Below are positions 1-8,337 of a stretch of 64,000 nt of DNA, piece by piece. The notes below the pieces were generated by a model. The model was not told the origin of the DNA. It worked only from the letters and a program-made list of their open reading frames with translations, and made no database searches. The DNA is from Anaerolineae bacterium (GTDB lineage Bacteria; Chloroflexota; Anaerolineae; B4-G1; DUEL01): the NCBI GenBank assembly GCA_016931695.1, contig JAFGEI010000158.1:1-64000 (forward strand), written 5' to 3'. The position numbers and the translations under genes are program-made. Positions within the stretch are counted from its first letter, which is position 1; the number at the start of each line of letters is the position of its first letter.

Positions 1-3
1 AAG

Positions 4-85
4 GTAGAAAATTCGTGAAATTCGTGTTAATTCGTGGCAGAAATTCCGAGATCATCTAGGGCTCCCCCAACTAATAAATGCGCCC
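4..85. repeat. Dispersed repeat copy 1 (three AATTCGTG-type units, then a 47-bp conserved tail ending GCGCCC)
   Basis: Matches 39426-39497 exactly except for one extra 10-bp unit (AAATTCGTGT); ends directly at the GTPase stop codon (86-88). Confidence 0.9.
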
Positions 86-598
86 CTATAATACGACACT
101 CAACTGCTGCAAGACCTGGCGGGTGCTCGATTTTTGCCGCGGGTCGCAAGGGACCACCATCACAAGCGGCCGGATGTTGAGTCGCTCGGCGATCTCGGCC
201 GGCAGCATCACCCCCGTCTTGTCCTGCTTGGTCGCGACGACCAGCATCGGCGCCTGGCTCCGGCGGCGGAAATGACGCAGGATACGGCGCGCAACGGTCA
301 ACGAAAAACGGTCCGAGCTATCCACCAACACCAACAACCCGTCCATCTCCCGCGCCAGAATATCCCACATAAAATTGAACCGCTCCTGTCCAGGAGTGCC
401 GTAAAGGTGAAACAGGTCGCCCGCCACGGTGACGTGGCCATAATCCATCGCGACCGTCGTCGTCTCTTTGACCACGGCCAACTCGTCGGTGATCTTGCGA
501 TCGGTGCTCACAACGGGGATGTCGGAGGCGGTGCGAATGAACTCGCTTTTGCCGGCGTTAAAAGGGCCAGCCACAATGATTTTGAACGCTTTACCCAT
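86..598 (-). CDS. Small Ras/Arf-like GTPase (COG2229-like ATP/GTP-binding protein)
   Basis: P-loop [10 protein letters not shown], switch region [12 protein letters not shown] base-recognition motif; ATG at 598 overlaps the upstream RR stop. Confidence 0.88.
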   Translation of the reverse strand: MGKAFKIIVAGPFNAGKSEFIRTASDIPVVSTDRKITDELAVVKETTTVAMDYGHVTVAGDLFHLYGTPGQERFNFMWDILAREMDGLLVLVDSSDRFSLTVARRILRHFRRRSQAPMLVVATKQDKTGVMLPAEIAERLNIRPLVMVVPCDPRQKSSTRQVLQQLSVVL

Positions 599-1319
599 CT
601 TGCTCCTCCGTCGCCGTTTTACGGAAATCGACAAATCGGTATCCCACTCCCCGTTCTGTGAGAATGTAGCGAGGATTGGATGGGTCTGGCTCGATCTTTT
701 TGCGCAAATAGGTCACATAGAGACGCAGGTAGTGAACTTCGTCCCGATATTCATAGCCCCAAACCTTGGCCAGCAAGGTCTCGTGGGGAACCACCCATCC
801 CGCATTCTCGATCAGGTGATACAGCAGGCGGAATTCAGTCGGCCGGAGACCGATCGCCTCCCCGTCGACGATGACCTCGCGTCGATTGTAATCGACGCTC
901 AGGTAATCGTCAATCTTGAGCACCGCAGAATGGGGGTCGGCAGACAGGCCAATGCGCCGCAGGACGGCCTGAATGCGGCTCGTCAACACCTGCACGCTGA
1001 ACGGCTTGGTCACATAGTCGTCAGCTCCCAACTCCAGGCCGCGGACGATGTCTTTTTCTTCCGCGCGCACCGTCAACATGATAACTGGGACGTCGGTTAC
1101 CTCTCGCAGCAGCTTGAGTGTCTCAAACCCGTCTATCTCGGGCATCATGACATCCAGCAGCACCAGGTCCGGCAAATCTTCCCGCACCCGCTGCAAAGCC
1201 TCCAGCCCCGACGAAGCCTGAACGACCCGGAACCCTTCCATCTCCAGGTTCATGGTAACAAAGCGAGCGATCCGGGGTTCGTCATCCACAACAAGGATCA
1301 GTGGACTCAATCCAGCCAC
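591..1319 (-). CDS. OmpR/PhoB-family response regulator
   Basis: Receiver domain ([19 protein letters not shown]) plus winged-helix C-terminus ([12 protein letters not shown]...VGYRF). Confidence 0.95.
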   Translation of the reverse strand: MAGLSPLILVVDDEPRIARFVTMNLEMEGFRVVQASSGLEALQRVREDLPDLVLLDVMMPEIDGFETLKLLREVTDVPVIMLTVRAEEKDIVRGLELGADDYVTKPFSVQVLTSRIQAVLRRIGLSADPHSAVLKIDDYLSVDYNRREVIVDGEAIGLRPTEFRLLYHLIENAGWVVPHETLLAKVWGYEYRDEVHYLRLYVTYLRKKIEPDPSNPRYILTERGVGYRFVDFRKTATEEQDG

Positions 1320-1342
1320 CTTACTACCTCGCCAACGTCAAA

Positions 1343-1585
1343 CTACTCACGGACAACGGTAATGACTTTTTCCTCTTCCTCGCCCGGCAAGACCTCGAGG
1401 CAGTGAACGCGATGCCAGGGGAGTATCAGTGTCCTCACCTCTGGCAGAACGTACTCTACATCTCGCCCGTCACGCCGGCGCGGGTTCTCGCAGACCAGAA
1501 ACTGGTCCTTCGGATCGGGCAGGTCCTCCACTTCGGCAAGAATGGGGTCCTCCCCCATGACGTGGATCAATATCGACATTGGCAT
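1343..1585 (-). CDS. Uncharacterised 80-aa protein in signalling operon
   Basis: Open frame between co-directional neighbours with 24-25 bp gaps; no family recognised. Confidence 0.7.
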   Translation of the reverse strand: MPMSILIHVMGEDPILAEVEDLPDPKDQFLVCENPRRRDGRDVEYVLPEVRTLILPWHRVHCLEVLPGEEEEKVITVVRE

Positions 1586-1609
1586 TTTCTACTATCTCCT
1601 CACTGGAAC

Positions 1610-2122
1610 TCACTGGTCGTCCCAGGCGATCTGAAGCTTGATCCGGCCGATTTGCAATTGGTCGCTCTTGTTCAAAGGATAAGGCAGATATGGCGTCAAT
1701 CGCTGATCGTTGAGAAAGGTGCCGTTGGCGCTGCCCACATCCTCGACGAAAAACTCGCCGCCGCGCTGGATAATTTTCGCATGTCGGCGGGAAACTCCTT
1801 TCTCCAACCCCCCATCGCCCGTGAGATCGAGATCGGGAAAGATGCCATGCGCGGCGTCCAGCCGCCCGACCAACAATTCGGAGGTCGCCGACAACTGCAC
1901 CTGGCGCCCACTTTCGAGAATGTGGACGCGCAGAGAGCGGGCCCCTTTGCTCCGCTCTTCCGGAGAGGTCCGCTCCATAGTTGCACCGCGTGACTTGGGC
2001 AACTCGTCCGTCGCCAGCGGCGATGTCCGCAATGCTCCCCCGGTCGAGAGATAGACCCCACACTCGGTGCAAAAAAGGGTCCCAGGACGATGCTTTTTCC
2101 CACAAGACGGACACTCTATCAT
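1610..2122 (-). CDS. Zinc-ribbon plus FHA domain protein
   Basis: N-terminal CPSCGKKHRPGTLFCTECG; FHA core VSRRHAKI...DVGSANGTFLND. Confidence 0.92.
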   Translation of the reverse strand: MIECPSCGKKHRPGTLFCTECGVYLSTGGALRTSPLATDELPKSRGATMERTSPEERSKGARSLRVHILESGRQVQLSATSELLVGRLDAAHGIFPDLDLTGDGGLEKGVSRRHAKIIQRGGEFFVEDVGSANGTFLNDQRLTPYLPYPLNKSDQLQIGRIKLQIAWDDQ

Positions 2123-2133
2123 CCTTCCTCCTA

Positions 2134-3591
2134 CTACCCGATCCCCAGGCTGCGGGTACTGTACTTGATGGTCTTGTAACCCTTATCCGAAGCGCGCCCC
2201 CCCTGGGCCACGCGCCCGGCCTCGATCAACACGCGGTGGGCTAGATCATCTTCTCCCATGTCCAGCAAGCGGGTCGCAACCCGCTCCAGCCGCTGCCGCG
2301 CTTCATCCTGGCGCCCATCTTCCAATGCCTGCCAGGCATCCTTCTGCATGCGAAAAACACTCAAACGGCCCAGCGTATTGACGATCAAAGTCGGCACCGC
2401 TTCCTTGGGCGGGTCAGCGACAAACTCGACCTCTACGTCTTGCAGCAAACGCTCGTCACGGCCCAACGACGGCAAATCCGCCGCTAGATCCAGCTGCACC
2501 AGCCGGCCTTGTTGGGCGTCTGGCGCGCTGACGACGATCTCGAGCAACACCTGCATCAACTTGCCGATGTGCAACGTCCCCAGCGTCAACACTCCGTCTG
2601 CCGGCACAAGATACTCGAAATGGGGGGCAGTTCGAAAAGCGCTGGCAAGCCAGGCATGCTCGCTAAAACGAAGCGTCAACTGCACTCTCCGCGCAAAGAG
2701 CCCCCCCAACCCGCGCACTTGATCGCGCAGCACCGCCAGGATCTGCTGAGGATACGAGATATAAGCGGAAACGCCCTCAGCCTGGCGAACCAGATCGTCC
2801 AAAAACGCGTCGTTCCAATCCTCACCGATGCCCAAAGCGCTGATACCGATGCGCTCCAGGCCGGCACGCCGGGCCTCGGCAAGACATTTCTCCTCGTCGC
2901 CATACGTGCGCCCATCGGTCAACAAGATGAGATAGCTGACGACCTCGTCGCGGTGGCGGTGGCGCAGCTGCTCCAGCCCGGCCTTTAGGCCGTGCAAAAT
3001 CTCTGTCCCGCCGCCCGCCCACATCGAAGCAATACTGGCGTGTGCCCGCGTTCGATCGGCGATCGGGCTGCTGGGCATCAGCACCTCGGCCCGGTCACTG
3101 AAGCCGACGATGCTCAGCGTCGCGTCATCTTCCAGATCGTCGACAATGCGATGCGCTGCAGTCTTGACGTATTTGAGCCGCTCGCCATTCATCGACGTGC
3201 TGCGATCGATGACCAGGCACAGATTCAACGGCAAGCGCCGGGCCTCGATCCCCTCGGCCGGAAAGACCTCAACCAGCAGGTAGAACATCTGCTCTTCAGG
3301 GCCGGTGGGCAGCTTTTCCCGACTGGGCACGATATTCCAGTTCAGTGCCGCCTGGTAGCCGATGCCCAACTCGGCGCGCTGCTTGTCATAGGCCTGGCGG
3401 GTCTTTTCGTCGCTAAGGATGCGATAGGCTTCCTCGACGTCGCGGAATCGCTCGATCGAGGCCTCTTTGGCCCCGCTGTCCGGATGGAAGCGGCGCGCCA
3501 GCCGCCGATAGGCGCGCTTAATCTCCTTCTGCGTCGCCGTCGGCAGCACATCGAGAATGGCGTACAGCTCCTTCCTGGGATCAATCTTCAT
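2134..3591 (-). CDS. DnaJ-vWA fusion protein
   Basis: J-domain with HPD (RRFHPDSG) and vWA MIDAS DRSTSM within one ORF. Confidence 0.92.
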   Translation of the reverse strand: MKIDPRKELYAILDVLPTATQKEIKRAYRRLARRFHPDSGAKEASIERFRDVEEAYRILSDEKTRQAYDKQRAELGIGYQAALNWNIVPSREKLPTGPEEQMFYLLVEVFPAEGIEARRLPLNLCLVIDRSTSMNGERLKYVKTAAHRIVDDLEDDATLSIVGFSDRAEVLMPSSPIADRTRAHASIASMWAGGGTEILHGLKAGLEQLRHRHRDEVVSYLILLTDGRTYGDEEKCLAEARRAGLERIGISALGIGEDWNDAFLDDLVRQAEGVSAYISYPQQILAVLRDQVRGLGGLFARRVQLTLRFSEHAWLASAFRTAPHFEYLVPADGVLTLGTLHIGKLMQVLLEIVVSAPDAQQGRLVQLDLAADLPSLGRDERLLQDVEVEFVADPPKEAVPTLIVNTLGRLSVFRMQKDAWQALEDGRQDEARQRLERVATRLLDMGEDDLAHRVLIEAGRVAQGGRASDKGYKTIKYSTRSLGIG

Positions 3592-4466
3592 GACGAATCG
3601 GGAAATTGCACCAGGACGATGCTAATGTTGTCCCTTCCCCCAGCCTGGTTTGCCGCCACCGCCAACGCCTCGCAGGCCGCTTGAGGAGAAGCAGCAGCGG
3701 CAATGATCTGGCCCATCTGTTCATCGCTCATCATCCCCCACAGGCCATCAGAACAGAGCAGTAGCCCTTCACCCGGCTGTATCGAATGCACAAAGGTGTC
3801 CACTTCCAATACCCCGCTCTGGCCGATGGCGCGGTAGAGCACATTCTTTTGCGGATGGCTTGCCGCTTCCTCCGCCGTCAGCTGCCCCAGTTCAACCAAT
3901 CGATCTACCAGCGAGTGATCGCGGCTGATCTGCTGCAAACCATTCGACGCAACCAAGTAGGCGCGGCTGTCGCCTACATTCGAGAGATACGCCCGCGAGC
4001 CCAGCAAAAGGGCGCAAACCAGTGTCGTCCCACCGCCTGGAACCGTAGCGTTGACCGTGGAATTGGCCAAATTGCTCCCTTCCACAAGTGTCTCTTGGAT
4101 CGACGGCTGCTGAGCGCCGTGGTCGCGATGGGCCAGGGCGCTCAGGTAGACTTGCTGGACGATGTGACGCGCCATCGAGCGGGCCGCCAGGGCGCTGACC
4201 ACTTCGCCCGACTGGTGCCCTCCCATCCCGTCCGCCAAGATCAGCAGGGTAAAGGGAGGAAGGGCGTTGTTCCCCTCCTGGCTGGCCTGGACAACCAGGA
4301 CGGAATCCTCGTTCGTCGTCCGTTGTTTGCCAACGTCAGACACCCAGCCGACCTGCGCCCGGCTGCTGCCTGACGCGACTTTTTCCGCGTGGGGCGGGGC
4401 AGCAGGAGCAACAGGGGCAGGTTCATCTTGTTTTTTGCTTCCAAAGAGCTTGCGTAAGAAACTCAT
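3588..4466 (-). CDS. PP2C-family Ser/Thr phosphatase
   Basis: TNEDS, LADGMGGHQSGEVVS, CSDGLWGMMSD, GGRDNIS motifs; 4-bp overlap with DnaJ-vWA. Confidence 0.95.
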   Translation of the reverse strand: MSFLRKLFGSKKQDEPAPVAPAAPPHAEKVASGSSRAQVGWVSDVGKQRTTNEDSVLVVQASQEGNNALPPFTLLILADGMGGHQSGEVVSALAARSMARHIVQQVYLSALAHRDHGAQQPSIQETLVEGSNLANSTVNATVPGGGTTLVCALLLGSRAYLSNVGDSRAYLVASNGLQQISRDHSLVDRLVELGQLTAEEAASHPQKNVLYRAIGQSGVLEVDTFVHSIQPGEGLLLCSDGLWGMMSDEQMGQIIAAAASPQAACEALAVAANQAGGRDNISIVLVQFPDSS

Positions 4467-4475
4467 GGCACTCCT

Positions 4476-6485
4476 TTATGCTGGGAAAGCATAGACGTTG
4501 TGATCCATTGAGCCAACGTAAACGATACCATCCGCAACTGCAGGAGAAGAAATGATCGGGCCATTTGTCTGGAACTTCCAACGAAGCTGTCCCGTTTTCG
4601 CATTCAGCGAGTAGAGAAACCCATCGGCAGAACCGACATAGACCGCGCCATCGTAGACGGCAGGAGACGAAGCCACCTGGTCCTCGGTTTTGAAACGCCA
4701 CACCAGGTAGCCGTTCGTCACGTCCAGGGCATACACCTCGCCATCAGACGAGCCGATAAAGAGCGTGCTGCCATCGACGGCGGGAGAGGAAACGACTGGG
4801 CCACCGGTGCGATAGCGCCAAATGGCCCAACCGGAGCGTAGGTCCAGCGCATAGACATGCCAGTCCTGGGAGCCGAGGAAAAGCATATCGTTGCTCAACA
4901 GAGGGGAAGAAATCACCGCCCGCCGGGCGCGGAATCTCCATAAAAGCTGCCCGTTCACCCCGATGGCAGAAAGCGCCCCACTGTCATCGCCAAAGTAGAT
5001 GGCGTCAGACCCGACAGCAGGGCGGGAACGAATGGCCCCTTCCGCCTCAAACTTCCAGGCCACCCGACCACTCGCCGTATTGATCGCATAGAGATGGTGA
5101 TCGTCCGAACCGATAAAAACGTGTCCAAACTCGACCTGCGGCGAAGAATAAATCCGCCCCTTGGTCGGACAGGTCCAAACCAGGCGCCCCGAGTCAGCGT
5201 TGAGCGCGTAAAGCACCTGGTCCTCCGAGCCGAAAAAGACCTTGCCCTCGCCCACGCAGGGGGAAGAAGCTATCCCCCCATCAGCCGGATACTTCCACTT
5301 GAACTTGCCGTCCTCGGCGTTCAACGCGTAGAGGTTATTGTCGTATGCGCCGACGTACAATACACCACCATGAACCGCTGGGCTGGAGCGAACCTCATCC
5401 TCGCAGGCAAACTGCCAGATCGCCCGCTGGTCGCCGATCTGGCTATCCTCCATCGTACCGGGTATGGTCCGCCCGCTGGTGCGAGCGGACCGCAGCCCCA
5501 GCAAGGCCCGTTTCATCTCTTCGGCCGAGCCAAAGCGCTGATTCATGTCATATTCCAGGGCGCGATTCACAATTTCCTGCAACTCGGCCGAGACCAGCGG
5601 GTTCGACTTGTAGATCGGCCGTTCGTGAAAGGAGAAGGGCGGTTCCAGGCGCGGGTCCTGCTTGCTGAGCAAGTGGTGCAGCGAGGCGCCCAGCGCATAG
5701 ATGTCGCCCCGGGGCTCGGCAATACCGCGATATTGCTCCGGCGGCGAATAGCCCTCCGTACCGATCATGGTCCCTTTCTGCCCACTCTGGAACACCTTGG
5801 CGATCCCAAAATCGACCAGGCGGAGGCGATTTTGCGCATCCAACATCACGTTAGAGGGTTTCATATCCCGAAAGATGATCGGATTCGGCTTGTGATTGTG
5901 GAGATGGATCAACACCTCGCAGATCTGGATCGCCCAATCGACAACCCGCGGTTCTGGCAAAAAACCGTCCGTTTCTTCCAGCACCGTCTCCAGGTCTTGG
6001 CCGTGGACAAACTCCATGACAAGATAGGAGCGGTCGCCGTCGGTAAAATAATCGTAAACCTGCGGGATTGCCGGATGGCTAAGAGTCGCCAACAAGCTGG
6101 CCTCGCGCTCAAAGTTCTGCACCACCATCTCGCGAATCGCCGGGTCAGTGGCGGTGTTGATCATGTCCTTGATCGCACAGATACGCTGCACGCGCGGGAA
6201 ATGGAGGTCCTGGGCCTTGTACACCGTGCTCATTCCGCCGGCCCCAATCACTCCCAGGACGCGGTAGCGCCCTTGCAGCGTGGCCCCTTCGGCCAGCCGC
6301 CCCTCTACCCGCAGCGGTGGCTGAGCGACATTGACCCGCCGGGTTTCCAGGGCTGGTTGGGGCGGCGCGGCCGGTTTCCCAATCTGCTGGGTCGACAGAT
6401 CCCGCTCCTGTTCCTGCGGCCCGTCCTGACCCGGTTGTGCATCATCAGGTTCTCCCAATCTCTTTAGCAACGAACTCTTGCCCAT
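4476..6485 (-). CDS. Ser/Thr protein kinase with C-terminal 8-repeat PQQ-type beta-propeller (AfsK-like architecture)
   Basis: GAGGMSTVYKA, FRDMKPSNVM, DFGIAK, followed by eight xxSSPAVxxxxxYVG...LYALNxxxGxxxWxF repeats. Confidence 0.95.
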   Translation of the reverse strand: MGKSSLLKRLGEPDDAQPGQDGPQEQERDLSTQQIGKPAAPPQPALETRRVNVAQPPLRVEGRLAEGATLQGRYRVLGVIGAGGMSTVYKAQDLHFPRVQRICAIKDMINTATDPAIREMVVQNFEREASLLATLSHPAIPQVYDYFTDGDRSYLVMEFVHGQDLETVLEETDGFLPEPRVVDWAIQICEVLIHLHNHKPNPIIFRDMKPSNVMLDAQNRLRLVDFGIAKVFQSGQKGTMIGTEGYSPPEQYRGIAEPRGDIYALGASLHHLLSKQDPRLEPPFSFHERPIYKSNPLVSAELQEIVNRALEYDMNQRFGSAEEMKRALLGLRSARTSGRTIPGTMEDSQIGDQRAIWQFACEDEVRSSPAVHGGVLYVGAYDNNLYALNAEDGKFKWKYPADGGIASSPCVGEGKVFFGSEDQVLYALNADSGRLVWTCPTKGRIYSSPQVEFGHVFIGSDDHHLYAINTASGRVAWKFEAEGAIRSRPAVGSDAIYFGDDSGALSAIGVNGQLLWRFRARRAVISSPLLSNDMLFLGSQDWHVYALDLRSGWAIWRYRTGGPVVSSPAVDGSTLFIGSSDGEVYALDVTNGYLVWRFKTEDQVASSPAVYDGAVYVGSADGFLYSLNAKTGQLRWKFQTNGPIISSPAVADGIVYVGSMDHNVYAFPA

Positions 6486-6492
6486 AAACCCT

Positions 6493-6498
6493 ATTATA
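6493..6498 (-). promoter_or_regulatory. -10 box (TATAAT) of the kinase operon, 7 nt from the ATG
   Basis: Minus strand reads GGCTATAATAGGGTTTATG. Confidence 0.65.
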
Positions 6499-6505
6499 GC
6501 CAGAT

Positions 6506-6520
6506 TGGCACTTTGTGCCA
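6506..6520. promoter_or_regulatory. Perfect palindrome TGGCAC-TTT-GTGCCA in a divergent promoter region (candidate operator)
   Basis: Direct inspection; overlaps the -35 position predicted 17 bp from the kinase -10. Confidence 0.45.
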
Positions 6521-6536
6521 GTCAAAGGGCGTGATA

Positions 6537-6564
6537 TTGACAGTTCCGAGATCCAGGCTATAAT
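6537..6564 (+). promoter_or_regulatory. Sigma70-type promoter TTGACA-16bp-TATAAT for the metal ABC operon
   Basis: Consensus hexamers; ATG at 6575 only 10 nt after the -10. Confidence 0.75.
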
Positions 6565-6574
6565 CCCCTCCGCC

Positions 6575-7507
6575 ATGGGAAAACTGGTGCGGCAGTGCGC
6601 GGTCGTGTTATCTCTGCTTGCCGCGATTGGATGCGCCCTACCCGCCTGCAGCCCCACCTCGCCCGACGCCGACGGGCTGCTGCGCGTGGTGGCGACAACG
6701 ACGATCGTGGGCGATGTGACCCGCCAGGTCGGCGGGGAGCACATCGAGCTGACGGTACTGCTGCCGGTCGGGAGCGACCCGCACACATACGAACCCGCCC
6801 CGCAAGACATTGCCGCGCTGAGCCAGGCCGACGTGATCCTGATCAACGGCGCCGGGCTGGAAACATTCCTGGAGCCGCTCCTGGACCAAAGCGGAGCGGA
6901 CACCGCGGTCGTTTCGGTTTCAGACGGGATTGTGCTGCGCCACCTCGGGGAGGACGACCATCACCAGCACGGCCCCGGGGACGCCGATCCGCACGTCTGG
7001 CTTGACCCCCACAACGTGATCGTCTGGGTGCAAAACATCGAGCGGGCCCTGAGCCAGCTTGATCCGGTAAACGCCGAGATCTATACCGCCAACGCTGCCG
7101 CCTACCGGACAGAACTGGAGGAGCTGGATGCCTGGATCCAGGCCCAGGTGGCCCAGATTGCCGGGCCAGAGCGCAGACTGGTTGCCGACCACGCGATGCT
7201 GGGCTATTTTGCCGATCGATATGGGTTTGAACAGGTCGGTGCAGTCTTGCCCGGCTTTAGCACCCTGGCAGAGCCCTCGGCCCAGGAGCGGGCCGAATTG
7301 GAAGAGGCCATCCTGGCCCTCGACGTCGGCGCGATATTCGTCGGGGTGACGTCCAACCCGCGCCTGGCGCAGCAAATAGCGCGCGATACAGGCATCCAGG
7401 TCGTCCCCCTCTACACCGGCTCGCTGAGTGCAAGCGGCGGGCCAGCCGAAAACTATTTGGCGCTGATGCGCTACAACGTAACTGCCATCGTGACAGCCCT
7501 GCAATGA
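6575..7507 (+). CDS. Metal (zinc/manganese) ABC transporter substrate-binding lipoprotein
   Basis: Lipobox LLAAIGC; ZnuA-like fold with GSDPHTYEP and His-rich EDDHHQHGPGDADPHVWLDP. Confidence 0.93.
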   Translation: MGKLVRQCAVVLSLLAAIGCALPACSPTSPDADGLLRVVATTTIVGDVTRQVGGEHIELTVLLPVGSDPHTYEPAPQDIAALSQADVILINGAGLETFLEPLLDQSGADTAVVSVSDGIVLRHLGEDDHHQHGPGDADPHVWLDPHNVIVWVQNIERALSQLDPVNAEIYTANAAAYRTELEELDAWIQAQVAQIAGPERRLVADHAMLGYFADRYGFEQVGAVLPGFSTLAEPSAQERAELEEAILALDVGAIFVGVTSNPRLAQQIARDTGIQVVPLYTGSLSASGGPAENYLALMRYNVTAIVTALQ

Positions 7508-8337
7508 CGAGCAAACGGAAACGGTATTCTCGCTCTGCCAAATCCGCGCGTCACGAGGCGGATGCCCCAATCCTGGACGTGGCCGGGCTGGGCGTGGAAT
7601 ACGATGGGCAAATCGCCCTGGACCACGTCTCGTTCCGCCTGGTCCGCGGCGAGCAGATCGCCGTCGTCGGCCCCAACGGCGCCGGCAAGAGCACGCTGTT
7701 CAAGGCAATCGCCGGCGTGCTCCAGCCAACCCGTGGCAGGATCCAGGTCGCCGGACACCAGCCAGGCAGACACATCTGCATTGCCTACGTGCCGCAGCAC
7801 AGCCGGACCGACCAAACTTTTCCCGTCAACGTGGCGGACGTGGTCATGATGGGGCGGATTGGGAAACTGGGCTGGCTGCGCCACCCCCGCTCCCGGGATT
7901 GGGAATATGTCGACCACTGCATCGAAACGGTGGGCTTGACAGACCTGGTCCGGCGCCAGATCGGCGAGCTTTCGGGCGGGCAACAGCAGCGGATGTTCAT
8001 CGCCCGTGCTCTGGCCCAGGAAGCAGAGTTGATGTTGATGGACGAACCGCTGACCGGCCTCGACGTGACGGCGCAGGAAAAGGTCATCGAGGTTCTCGAG
8101 GCGCTGCGCCCGCACGGCGTGACCGTGCTGGTCGCTACCCACGATCTCAACCTGGCAGCCAGACAGTTTGACCGCGTCATGCTGCTCAACAAGGAGATGA
8201 TTGGATTCGGCAAGCCTGACGAGGCCTTGACCACGGAACGGCTGCGGCTGGCCTATGGCGAGCACCTGCAATTGATCCACATCGACGAGAGGACCATCGT
8301 CGTCAGCGATACGTGCTGCGAGGGGGGCGTCAAATGA
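7504..8337 (+). CDS. Metal ABC transporter ATP-binding protein
   Basis: GPNGAGKSTL, LSGGQQQRMFIARAL, LMDEPLTGLD. Confidence 0.95.
   Translation: MTSKRKRYSRSAKSARHEADAPILDVAGLGVEYDGQIALDHVSFRLVRGEQIAVVGPNGAGKSTLFKAIAGVLQPTRGRIQVAGHQPGRHICIAYVPQHSRTDQTFPVNVADVVMMGRIGKLGWLRHPRSRDWEYVDHCIETVGLTDLVRRQIGELSGGQQQRMFIARALAQEAELMLMDEPLTGLDVTAQEKVIEVLEALRPHGVTVLVATHDLNLAARQFDRVMLLNKEMIGFGKPDEALTTERLRLAYGEHLQLIHIDERTIVVSDTCCEGGVK

Noticed and set aside
4-40. AATTCGTG triplet considered as a CRISPR-like or tandem array
   Set aside because: Units are only 8-11 bp, without spacers, and no cas genes are present.
5094-6467. 457-aa ORF opposite the kinase gene
   Set aside because: Shadow frame; kinase motifs on the minus strand are unambiguous.
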